From Lycium barbarum (lineage: Eukaryota > Streptophyta > Magnoliopsida > Solanales > Solanaceae), in assembly GCF_019175385.1 (NCBI RefSeq), contig NC_083338.1, positions 90,851,777 to 90,915,776 of the forward strand: DNA of 64,000 nt, read 5' to 3'. Both the position numbers and the translations under genes were made by a program. Shown one piece after another: positions 11,647-23,302 of this stretch (position 1 is the first letter of the stretch; each line of letters opens with the position of its first letter). The notes under the pieces are model-generated. The model was not told the DNA's origin and ran no database searches. It worked only from the letters and a program-made list of their open reading frames with translations.

Positions 11647-14600
11647 TGTTATATCCCGCATTTTTGTGCAATCGAATAATTCAAGATAATCACGGGAAGA
11701 TGACAAGCAAGACCTTATTTTTATTTTGTTTGACATACAAGTTGTTTATGAAAATTTTGAAGCGGGAATGTTAAGCAACGTCAAGGGCATAAAGGGAAAT
11801 GCGCAATATGACTCGTGGAAATATCGAGGATGAGTAAGGGCAAAATTGGAATTTGGAAAATAGTTTTATGAATTACAACTTGTCATGAAAAAAAAATAGT
11901 TGGGCTTGGAAATTTTTAAGGGAACAAGAGAGGCCCAACCGGCCATGAGTATGGCCCAAAGCCCATGTGTTTTTAAATTCATGTGATTAAATAGAAGATC
12001 ATCCTTATCTTTCTTTAGACTTCAAGAAGTTTCAAGAACACAAAGAACTTGAAGAAACTCTAAGGGGCCATTCGGCCATAGAGAAATTCCACAAGAAAAT
12101 TGTCAAATTCTTCAAAAAATCACTCCCTACCAATTCAAGGGTTCCTAGCAAGGTGGAGTAGTATTTGGAGCAAGAAGAATCCATATTCATGCAAGTTGGA
12201 ACTTCTAGCTAAGTGAAGAATTGAAGAAAATGGTGAGGTTTAATCCTTTCTTATATGTGACGGATGATTTTGTGTGTTGTAGCATGTTAAAAGCGGATGA
12301 AACTCATGGAAGAGGAAATCATGTTGTGGCCGTGAGGTGTAGTATATGTATGTGTGTGTAGAAATTATGTTTTAATTAATTTATCTAGTGTTTGGTTGTT
12401 ATTGTTGTGGGTACTATGTTGATAATGGAAGTTGAATAAATTTTGAGAGGTTGTAGTGTGTATGCTTGATGTTGGCCGTATGGTTGTGCTGTAATATGGA
12501 AGAGAATGAGTCAATTTTATTTAGTGTTTTGATTGTTGTTATGTTGTGGATTCTATGTTGCTAATGAACGTCTAGGAATCTTAGTGAAGTTGTAGTAGTG
12601 GAGACTTGTTTTAGAAGTGATATGAATGGAATGTAATGTTCTCGCATGCATGAAAGACAATATGATTAGTATGATATTGATGGAATATAGATTATGAGGT
12701 TGTTATTGTTTTTAGTGAAGTTGGAAAGTTTTTGGGAAGAAGTAGTAAATTGATTGAATATGGAAGTTACTAGTATGATTGTTGACATTATGTTGATAGT
12801 TTGGCCGGGTTAAATATTGTTGTTGATTGAAAACTTGCGAAGTTGAATGTTGGGAGTGGTGTATTTACAGGGGAAATGATGCCGGAATTTCGGTAGCCAA
12901 GTATTATCCAAAGATTTCCAATGTTAAATGTTCTAATAGAAGTTTGGTAAATGTGACCAATTTGTAGATTTTGGCGGATTTGCGACTTGAATTCGGGATA
13001 GCATAAGGACCGACAAGAGGTATGTAAGGCTTCATCCTTCCTTCCATGGCATGTCTTAGACGTAATAAGTTGGATACGAGCCTCTGGGACAACCCCATTC
13101 TACGGAATCCGTACCTAAAGTTTCCCCTTTTTCATTCAGTGGAATCGAACTAGAAATTATGCAAAATGTTGAAAAGCCTTCCTAAACATCTAAAACTTGC
13201 ATAAAGAGGACCCGATTACCTTAAAACCCTCATAAGTAATGCCATGACACGTAACATATGTAGATTGTGTACGCTATCTCATTCGGCCCGAGGTGGGCCC
13301 ATTGTTCCCGGATTTTCCCTATCGCTTCGATTGACTTGTTTTGGAGTAGAATCCAGAGGAAACTTTTGATCCTTGTTACGATTATCAAACGATAAGTACA
13401 GCACCATCCTAATGTAAATATGTCTATGATTACCGTGATAACGATGGAGTCAAAGATGAGAAAATGCCTACGATAGATATGTTGACGATATGTTCTGCTA
13501 TAAAAATGGAAATATGGAAATGTTAAACTATTTCTTGATATCTCAACTCTATTACCGGTAACGACTGCTCTAAAGGTTCTAAGTAGATGAAACTATACCT
13601 TATGACCGTATTTGATGTTTTTCTCATAATGACACTTTTCATTGGTAGTCTCGCCTTATAATACTCGTCGCTTCAAGGTGAGACAAAGAGACTATGGCTG
13701 TTCCATAATGTAATCGGAGGTTACCGACCTTATGTCACTCCGATGGATATGTAACTTTCTTTGGGCTCCCATGCATGTTGTTTATATGATACATGTATGT
13801 GTGTATGGATATGTATATGTATATGTAAATGTATACGTGAAAAGGGAAAGGGCAACTGTTTTATCACCACCTGATTCGGCTGGATTCCGTCCCGGACGCG
13901 GGATGCCCGGACGCGAGATATGGGAGAGCCGTACGCGGCGTCTGTATATGTGATGCATGATATATACGATATGATATGGGGGAACACCGTTGGGGAGGGG
14001 GGTGGGAGAGCCGATGTATTCGGCCTCTGTAAATGTGAGCAAAAGATACCATTTTCTGAAATGTACTGTTTCCTGTGTACGAGAATAAGAAACACCGTGT
14101 TCTGAAAAATGGGCTAAGCTTGCATGGTATCCACCTACAAGGCATACATATGTACAGGTTACTTCTACTCCAGGATGAGCTCTGTATGTCTATTCTGTTA
14201 TTATTTATACTCTATATGCAGTTACAATGTTATCATTCATGCCTTACATACTCGGTACACTATTCGTACTGACGTCCCTTCTTGTGGACGCTGCGTTTCA
14301 TGCTGCGCAGGTCAGCAGGTAGATGGGCCAGATTCCTAGGAGTTCTATTAGCAGTATTGGCAGCGCTCCAGTTGTCCCGGAGCCTCAGCTTCTTGGTACT
14401 ATTTTGGTGTATATATTCGGGCACGGCAGTATTCGGCCCTTCCTATGTATATGTGTACTATGTTTAGAGGCTCGTGGACAGACATGTACAGTTAGATGTT
14501 GCGTACTTTTGAGGGTCCTCGTCGATGTATAATGTGCTATTAAAGTTTGTTCGCCTATGTTTATAGCTATGCTACTAATGTTAATGTTAAGTGGCGAAGA

Positions 14601-14717
14601 AGAAAAAAAAATGGTATAGGTCATACGGTCCACTTAGTAATAAGGATATGATGCGAGATAAGGGGTGCTCGGTACAAGTATCGGGTACTCGTCACGGCCC
14701 CTAGTTGGGTCGTGACA
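11647..14717 (+). mobile_element. Element B 3' LTR (3071 bp)
   Basis: Pair of 6549-9625, same termini. Followed directly by the second GCTGG. The 37-bp inverted repeat is at 13648-13684 and the CCGGAATTTCGG palindrome at 12882-12893. The differences from the 5' LTR that I noticed are mostly single bases; a gap relative to the 5' LTR is near 12810. Confidence 0.95.
13648..13684. repeat. Conserved 37-bp LTR inverted repeat (B 3' LTR)
   Basis: Same arms as at 8557-8593. Confidence 0.75.
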
Positions 14718-15737
14718 GCTGGTTAGTTACTTATCCATTGAGTCTCAAAAGATGAATTGCATATATGTGGTTGCTTATTATTCTGCTCGTGCTTACCGCT
14801 ATATCCTTCACTGAGTCCCGGGCCAGGACACGTGTTCGTGCGCATATTTACTATATTACTCACCGAGCCCCTCACTAGAGGGCCGGGACACGTTATATAT
14901 ATATGATGATATGATGATATGATGATGATATGATGATATGATGACATGGTGATATGGAGATGGCGGCCAGGAGGGCATATATTCCTTATTACCGAGTCCC
15001 TCAAAAGAGGGCCGGGACACGTATATGTTTATGTTATGATGCTATGATTATAATTACCGAGTCCCTCACTAAAGGACCGGGACACGTTATATATGTTATA
15101 TACAGAATGATTATTCAGCCTTGGTTACAAAACTCTAGATTGATATTGATATGAGAACGATACAGATGAAATATGTTCAAAGGCAAGTTTTATGAAATTC
15201 TGTTTGTTGCATTGGGTCCTGCACACCTTGTCTCAGTATGAGTCTATTACTATATTTAATGCTTTACATGCTCAGTACATATTCCGTACTGACCCCCTTT
15301 TCTTCGGGGGGCTGCGTTCATGCCTGCAGGTACAGACGCTCGTTTCGGAGATCCACCAGCCTAGGATATCTATTCAGCTACTTTGAAGTGGTCCTTTGTT
15401 CCGGAGCCTAACTTGTGGTATAACTCCCTTTTGTTGTATATGTATGTGTTTATTCGGGGTACGGCGGGGCCCTGTCCCGTCATACGATACTGTCATTACT
15501 CTTAGAGGTCTGTGGACACATGTGTGGGTCTGTATATCGTTGTTGTTGCGTTGTATGAATATCACTTATCTTTGGGGCGTACCCATTCGTAATGGCAACC
15601 TTGTCGGCTTGCATATATATATATATATATGTTTGGGATGTTGCGTGTAGTGGCAGCCTTGTCGGCTTGCGTAAATATATATATGTTGTGGTTGAAGATC
15701 GTAACTCCTCAGGAGACAGGTGCCTACGACATACAAT
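14718..15737 (+). mobile_element. Element A 3' LTR, right part, truncated
   Basis: Begins with the second GCTGG and is collinear with positions 14-1033 of the window. It breaks off at GCCTACGACATACA, so the last 140 bp or so, including the GTCGTGACA end, are missing. Confidence 0.9.
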
Positions 15738-15826
15738 TGTACCCCAAAGTTGATCCAAAAATCAGTTTTTCTAGCAATTTAACTCCCTTATAGAGGTATA
15801 ATAACGTGTAGCATTCATTGGTATAG
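15738..15826 (+). mobile_element. Small displaced piece of A-type LTR
   Basis: CCCCAAAGTTGATCCAAAAA through GCATTCATTGGTATAGC repeats the A 3' LTR at 5163-5222, with about 30 bp extra in the middle. It lies between the broken LTR end and element J and marks a deletion or fill-in junction. Confidence 0.7.
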
Positions 15827-17240
15827 CTTCGTCAATGGGGCCAAAATAGACGAAAACCCTTCTACAAACCTTGTATAGTACCCTGCCAATCCCAGAAAAC
15901 TACGAACTTCTATAGGCGTCGTAGGCCTTGGCCAAGTCTTCACAGCTTCAATTTTTTGAGTATCAACTCGAATACCATCATCTGAAATAACATGGCCCGG
16001 AAATGTTACAGAATTCAGCCAAAACTGACATTTTGAAAATTTTGCATATAATTCTCGGGCTCGAAAAATCCCAGGAACGATACGTAAATGATCTGCATGC
16101 TCTGATTCTGTGCGAGAGTATACCAGAATATCATCAATGAATACTATCACGAATAAATCCAAGTGTGGCCTGAATACATTATTCATCAAATTCATAAACA
16201 CTGCCGGAGCGTTAGACAACCCGAACGACATCACCTGGCACCCTGTAGTTGATCCAACAAATCATCAATCCTTGGGAGAGGATATTTGTTCTTTATCGTC
16301 ACCTTGTTCAACTGCCTATAATCGATGCACATTCGTAGGGAACCATCTTTCTTTCTCACGAATAAGACTGGTGCTCCCCACGGCGATGAACTGGGTCTAA
16401 TAAACCCCTTTTCAAGCAAATCTTTCAACGGTGCCTTTAGTTCTTTCAGTTCTGCCAGAGCCATTCGGTAAGGATTAATAGAAATAGGCTTGGTGTCCGG
16501 CAACACATCAATGGCGAATCGATCTCTCTTTCTGGAGGAAGACTTGGAAGTTCATCAGGAAATACATCCGAAAATTCATTAACTACCGGAACGGATTGGA
16601 AAGTTGGCGACTTTGCTTCGGTGTCATGAACTCGGACTAGATGATAAATATAGCCTTTAACTATCATCTTTCTTGCCTTAAGGTAGGAAATAAACCTACC
16701 TTTTGGAGAGGCTGTATTACCCTTCCATTCAAGCACGGGCTCTCCCGGAAATTGAAATCGAACTATTTTCAGTCGACAATCAACACTGGCATAATATGAA
16801 GCCAACCAATCCATACCCATAATCACATCGAAGTCTAGCAATTCTAGCTCGATTAAATCAGCTTTGGTCTGGCGATTGCATATCACAAGTACACAATTTT
16901 TATACACTTGTCTAGCTATCACAGGATCACCAACCGGAGTAGATACCTCAAAAGGCTTAATTGGCTCGGGTTCCACCCCAATACTAACAGCAACATATGG
17001 AGTAATATAAGAGAAGGTAGAACCTGGATCTATCAATTCATACACATCATGAGAAAATATGCATAATGTACCTGTAACCACATCTGGGGAGGACTCCAGA
17101 TCTTGTCGTCCGGCCAAAGCATACACATGGGGCTGAGTGGCACCCGAAGTAGATGCTCCCCCTCTGCCTCTACCTCGACTGGCTGACATCTAGGGAGTCT
17201 GCCCTACCAGGCGCACTGAAGATAAACCCGCTGCTGATCC
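15827..17240 (-). pseudogene. Gag end-protease-RT remnant (element J)
   Basis: Minus-strand pol of a Del/Tekay-like element. Reading from 17240: last part of Gag (Arg/Gly-rich tail), protease with [12 protein letters not shown] near 17035-17000, linker, then RT. RT is split by frameshifts near 16510 and 16235 and contains MCIDYRQLN near 16330 and FIDDILVYS near 16125. It stops at APLTKL before RNase H. Its gag side ends against the C LTR at 17244, so C probably inserted into it. Not functional. Confidence 0.88.
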
Positions 17241-17243
17241 TAT

Positions 17244-20087
17244 TGTCACGACCCAACTAGGGGCCGCGACGGGTACCCGGGGCTAACTACCGAGCACCGC
17301 TCGTTCTATGACTTATCCAACTCATTTAATGCTCTTTTATCAAATTTATGCTCAGATCGTAAGAAAATCATTTTCCATTTGAAAACATAAGTAATTTTAT
17401 ATACATAAGCCTCTCGGCTATCAAAATTGAGATGTACACACACACATATATATACATATATACAGTAATTACCTTGTGAAACCATATAACCCACACTGCG
17501 CATCTACGAGCCTCTACTGGAGTGCTAGACATAATGACGGGACAAGACCCCGTCATGCCCAAAATACATATACATATATATACACAAAAGTATAAACCCG
17601 ATTAGCACATCCGAAATAATGGAGTGCTCCTGAAAATCTGCTGATAGCTCCTATAGGTCTGCGCCGTCTCCCTGTCTACCTGTGGGCATGAACACAGCGT
17701 CCAAGAAAACGGACGTCAGTACGAATATTGTACTGATTATGTAAGGTATAACCATGAAAATACGTCAATGAGATAAAGGAAGCATCAATAAGGAGCAACT
17801 GTATATGACTGTCACTTATAAAAGAAATGGCACATGCTGGCTTACTTCGTATCCATCATCATATCATATATTCCTGCGGAACGTGCATCCCGATCCATAT
17901 ATCATCATATATTAATATATTGCCGCGGAACGAACGGCCCGATCCATTATCCGGGCATCCCGCGTCCGGGCATCCCGCGTCCGGGATGATGTCATAAGAT
18001 ACCAGCTGATCAGGTGGCTCTGCGTCTATAGCGCCTCACCTTTTCCCCATGTCCCCTATATACATATACATATCATATACACATATAATATACGTAGCGT
18101 GCATCAGAGCTCAATAAAAAGTGCACTTTATCAGAGTGACCTAAGGTCGGTAACCTCCGATTGTATTATGGAATAACCATCATGGCTTTGTCTCACCTTG
18201 AAGGAACAACTATTATAAGGTGAGACTATCAATGGAGAATAGCATTAGGAGAACATAGAATAAGATCATAAATCTCATAAGGCGTCAATTCATATACTCT
18301 GGAATCTTTAAAAATAGTCATCATCCGTGAATAAAATTGAGAAATCAAGAAATAGCTCAACATTCTTATATCGTCATTGAAATCATAACTTGGAACCTTT
18401 AAACAGGAAATCGTCTCATCGTAGTCATCATAGAAAAATGTTCTCATCTTTGGCATCATTGTCATCATGACAAAAATATGTCCATTATTGTTGTCATAAG
18501 AGCTTACAGAATCATAATTCTCTGGTTGGGAAAATAGGTCATTTTGGGAAAACAACTATGAATTATTAGGAAAGGAATTATGCCTTGGAGTCGTAAACAT
18601 TTAACTTTTGAAAGCGAGAAAGATATGGAAACATTTATGAAGCCATAGCATCGGAATCATGCCTTTTGAAGCTCAATAACATTATAAGAATCACGAAATT
18701 TGTGGACTTCTAGCATTTGCGGAACCAATGATATTATGAGTACGACACAAAGGTTTATAACGAAAGGATCACGCCTTTAGAAAGAAGGGGACTAGCCTTA
18801 ACATACCTTTGACGTCTAACTAAGCTATCGCTTGTTCGTTCTGCTTCGATATCACGCTCCAACCTTTAAGAGAGAATTCGCACTAACGTTAGTTAATCGA
18901 TTATAAGAACGCGCTATTATTTCTAGGGAAAATCGGGCAGAACTTCCTTTGTTTATACTACTTTCCCCATGTTCTATTTCAACTCCCAAACATTTACAAC
19001 AACACTCATAATATTGCACGCACCAATCATCATTCATATACTTTAAGTAGAATCCACCATTTCTCTCCAATTTCTTCACATTTATGGTTATAGCTCGTTA
19101 CCGCATTTCCTTGTATATAATACTCATTTCAGGACCTAAACATCATTTATAACGAATTCATAATCATAGCACACCAACACTCATGATCCAGCCTAGCTAT
19201 CACCCAACTATGGCACTATTCACCCAGTAATGGTGCATTTTCTATGTCTTGCTACAATTCAAGTGTCTTAGCCTTCAAATACTTTAAACAAGATGATAAT
19301 TTCATGAAACTTACCTTAGATGATTGTTGAACAAGTCTTGAGTGGAGTCTCTACTCTAGCACCAAAACCCTATCTCTTCTCCTTTGGTTTTATTTAAGGA
19401 AGATGAACTTGAGCTAGGTTTCACACTCTTGCTTTCATGAATTTAGTGTTGTTGATCTTGGATTTCCCTTGATTTTCTTGTGGATTAGTGTTAGAGAAGG
19501 TTCTAGAGGTCTATTGACTTGTGGAGTGAATGATGAAATAAAATGGAATGAAAAGGGCCCCTATATTTAAACACAAAAGCTGGCCGAGCCACTTTATACG
19601 GACCAACATACGGTTCGTACTATTTATACGGACCGTATGTATGGGCGTAAATTTGGTCCAGTGTCTGGCCCTCTCTTTTGCCAACTATACAATCCCATCT
19701 ACAGCTGGTACAATTTATACGGTCCGTAGGTTGGACCGTATAATGCCCAATTATTCCGTTTTTGTTCTCGTCGACTCGTTTGATCTCCGATCCTTATGGA
19801 ACCTTCATGGCACTTATTTAACACTTCAATACCAACCTAAGGGACGTTATCACTCATCTAGAAAACATCCTTGTGCCATCACCAAATCATTGCTCGTTAT
19901 TCTTATCCGCTACGCAACATACGATTCACTTTCCTTAACAACTTTCTCTCCTTACATTGTATGCCTTTAAAATCTCGTTGAGGGTCATCTAATACTCTTT
20001 CTTACTCGTCAAAACATCGTATACGCTATGTCCTCTGTTAGCCTATTCACTGTACACCTACGGGGGATTTTTTTCCAAGATGTAACA
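17244..20087 (-). mobile_element. Element C 3' LTR (2844 bp)
   Basis: Read on the minus strand it starts TGTTACATCTTGG (20087) and ends GGGTCGTGACA (17244). A polypurine tract precedes its start (20088-20104), so it is the 3' LTR of a minus-strand element. The segment 17244-18760 is nearly identical to 29726-31243, taken as the 5' LTR. It contains two tandem CGGGCATCCCGCGTC units near 17948-17985. No genes inside. Confidence 0.85.
18190..18226. repeat. Conserved 37-bp LTR inverted repeat (C 3' LTR)
   Basis: GTCTCACCTT and AAGGTGAGAC, perfect 10-bp arms. Confidence 0.8.
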
Positions 20088-20182
20088 TTCTTCCCCCCTT
20101 TTGGAACATTCGTCCTCGAATGTTAAACACTCAAGACTCTACAAAATTTTTTCCAGAGTTTCCCCTGTAACTTGGCACTACC
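20088..20182 (-). mobile_element. Element C 3' internal end: palindrome and polypurine tract
   Basis: On the minus strand AACATTCGAGGACGAATGTT (20124-20105) is followed by CCAAAAGGGGGGAAGAA and then the LTR. This is the normal priming site for plus-strand DNA synthesis. The piece ends at 20182 where element D begins; CTACC (20178-20182) would be the D target site, but the partner copy is lost. Confidence 0.85.
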
Positions 20183-23098
20183 TGTTATGTCCCGTGTTTT
20201 CGCATAATTGGAAATCGAGAAATAATTAAGACTTGTGTGCTATAAGGAAATAATTGATTTTAGTTAAAATGTCTAGGTTGTTTATGAAAATATTGGTGTG
20301 GAAATGTGGAGGAAGTCCAAGGGCAAAAATTGGAATTTCGGAAATTAGTTTCGGGAATTACAAAACGAGATTTCAACGAATTGGGCCAAGAAAAATTTGA
20401 AGGAAAATTGAAGCCCAAGACCATGGGGTGGCCGGCCATGAGGCCTTGGCCCAAGACCCATTTAATGGTCATGTGCTTCCCATGTGCCTACTAATCAATC
20501 ATGTATATATGCATACTTATCCATAAATAATTCAAGAAGCAAAATTAAAAAAAAAAACTCATCCTTGAGTTCATGAACCCTTCGGCCGAACCCCATTCCA
20601 CAACAACAAAAAAAATTTCCTAGCCTTGCTTTGGTTCTAAAGATCTTGTTTTTCTCATATTTGTAGTAAGTTCAAGACGCTCTCCGATGTGATACAATTT
20701 GTTTGGCGAGAGAAGCACGTTTGCGGCAAGTCGGAAATTCAAGAAAAGGTATGAATTTTGTTACTTTAATGTTGTGGAATTGGTATGAATGTGTTAAGGA
20801 TTGGGAATAGACGAGAATCCCATAATTTTGATGTGTGTATGAAGCCGTGTGTGCATGTGTGTTTAGTGAAGTGGCCGTGAACCACAAGGTGTGTAAGGCA
20901 AGGTGAAATTGAATTGTTAGTTCGTTAGTTGCGTCATTGTGACATTTATGACGTAAATGAATGTTTAACGAATTGAATTGGCGTTGGAAAATGATTGTGG
21001 ATTATTATGGGAAAGTATATAATTTCGGTATATTTGTGTATATCATTGTATAATTATGATATTAAGGCTTTAAATGTGACTTATGGTTGTTGTTAATGAA
21101 TTTGGAATGAAACAATGTAAGTTGGAATGTTCGTCGGAATTTTTGATGTTTCGGGCGAAATATGGAAAGTAAGGAACTTCTTGAAATTATGTATAGTGTT
21201 TGGAACCTAATTGGGATGTGTTTGAATAACCTTGAATGGGTGAATAAATACAATAAGGTGAACATTAGTTTGGTATTGTGAAGTTTGAATGAAAGTTGTC
21301 AACTTATATAGTAAGGAAGAATATTGAAGTTAAAGTGCTTTAGTTGTGGTTTGTGTTCTTTGTGATGTTTGGGTTGTTGTTGTTGATGTATTTGAGCTGA
21401 GCTAAGTCTCGGGGGTGCTAGATATATAGGGGAAATGCTGCCGAAATTTCAGTAGGCAAAAATGAATTTAAGGGCATTTTTAAGCTTAAGAATCTCTAAT
21501 TGGTAACTTTGACCATTTGTAGATTTTGGACGAAACGGGATTTGATTTTGGAGTGAGCATAAGACGTTTCTAAGGTATGTAAAGCTTCCCACTTCTTCTT
21601 TTGGCATGTCTTAGTACGTTAGGTTGATATCGGAACCCCGGGAGCAATTCTGCTCCTCGAAATCCGATCTAGAAAATGGCTACTAGTCATTCAATTTAAT
21701 TGAAGCCTAATGTTCCTATTTTGGCTAGAAAGCAATCAAACGTCCGAAACTTATGCAAATGCAATTGGATTACTTTGAAACCTTTATGTATGATCCCATA
21801 GACCCTAAATGTCCGTAAATTATGTTCGCCACCTCGACTTGACCCGAGGTGGGCCCGCTAACCCCGAGATGCCTTATTTGTTCTACTAGGCTCTCTTTTT
21901 GGATAAGCTTCGATAAAGAATCTTCGATTTTGAAATTGTCCTCTATGAAATAATGTTCGGAACACTATGATATAACAAGCTATGTTTTGAGCTATATGTA
22001 CCACTTTGGAAACATTTTGTGAAATAAACTTTCGTACCAACTAATTATTTGACTATTTTGGTTAATGAACTGACTTATGAAGTAATCAAAATTTGAAAGG
22101 CTATTTTAATGTAAAAAGTGCATTGTTTGCTCACGACTCCGCTCGTGCCTTATTATGACTTCGTTCACCGGTTCCTGGGCCGGTTATGATTCGTGCGCTC
22201 TATGATGATTCGGCCGTATGCTGTGTTACGGTTCCCCGAGGCCTCGCCATAGGGCCGGGTTCCGTTTAGAGTTATGCTGTGATATGGCTGTGATGTGATA
22301 CGCTCATATGTGTGTGTTCGGGGATGTACGGAGATTTGAACCTTCTGGTGTTATGCTGTGTGTGGCACTAGCGTCGGAGTGGTGATCACGTTCCTGAGCT
22401 TTGCATGATTTTGTTTGCATTATGCTTATATGATTTTGATAAACATTTTGATATACTGTTCGGCATTTCTCTCTTTTGTATTTTGTTCGCTTTCAGTTGT
22501 GGCCTATATTTTTGTACTCCATGCTTTACATACTCAGTACATCTTTCGTAGTGACCCCCTTTCTTCGGGGGCTGCGTTTCATGCCCGCAGGTACAGACGC
22601 CGGTGATCCACCACTGTAGGCTCCACTTCTGCTATTTCGGAGTACTCCCTTCATTCGGAGTCCACTTTTGGTATATATATATCTTTCGCCATGTATATAT
22701 TTCTGTATATCTGACTATTTGGGTACGGCGGGGCCCTGTCCCGTCATATGATTCTGTCGGTCAGTTTAGAGGTCTGTGGACATGTCTGTGGGTTATGGTC
22801 TGTCTGTATGCTTATGTGTATATGTTGTTTAGGCGATCCCATACGCCGAGGCGGCCGGTCCGCATATGTTTATACGTTGCCTTGTTAGCTCTGTGTGGCC
22901 TTTGCTGGTGTTTGCTGTGTGCAGGATTATTCTGGATAGTCCGAAAAACAAAGGAGACTCTGCCGAATTTTTTTTGGAAATTGTCTAAATTTGGAATATA
23001 GCCTGTCGGCTTCTGCTATGTGTTTGAATACGTTTGATAGATGGGTTTGGGTGCCCAGATCGGGCACTAGTCACGGCCTACGGGGTTGGGTCGTGACA
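20183..23098 (+). mobile_element. Element D 5' LTR (2916 bp)
   Basis: TGTTATGTCCCG...GGGTTGGGTCGTGACA. Followed by primer site, leader and gag. Includes GGGGAAATGCTGCCGAAATT near 21430, AAGGTATGTAAAGC near 21574, and the ACATACTCAGTACATC block with a C5/G5 hairpin near 22531-22570. The last 110 bp match element A, showing the two are related. Confidence 0.93.
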
Positions 23099-23102
23099 AA
23101 AG

Positions 23103-23114
23103 TGGTATCAGAGC
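23103..23114 (+). other. Primer-binding site of element D
   Basis: TGGTATCAGAGC, perfect, 4 nt after the LTR. Confidence 0.93.
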
Positions 23115-23155
23115 AGTTTGTCCTCGGAATGTCTACAGGCCGTGTCTCGTAGAGT

Positions 23156-23195
23156 CTTGTTTATCGATGTGTTGTGCACCACATCTATAAACAGG
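23156..23195 (+). other. Leader stem-loop with GTGCAC loop (element D)
   Basis: CTTGTTTAT/ATAAACAGG outer stem, GATGTG/CACATC inner stem, loop TT plus GTGCAC at 23174-23179. Confidence 0.75.
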
Positions 23196-23302
23196 AGGCT
23201 ACAGGGCATTTAGGGTGTTACTTTTCTTTGGAATCTTAGATCGTGCGATAGAGCTGTGCTATTAGGACGATTCTAATCTGACCCGTTATTGTGTTTGTAG
23301 TG

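Noticed and set aside
13730..14095. 121-codon minus-strand frame in the B 3' LTR
   Set aside because: Its counterpart in the other B LTR (8641-9004 region) is interrupted, and it is antisense to LTR sequence.
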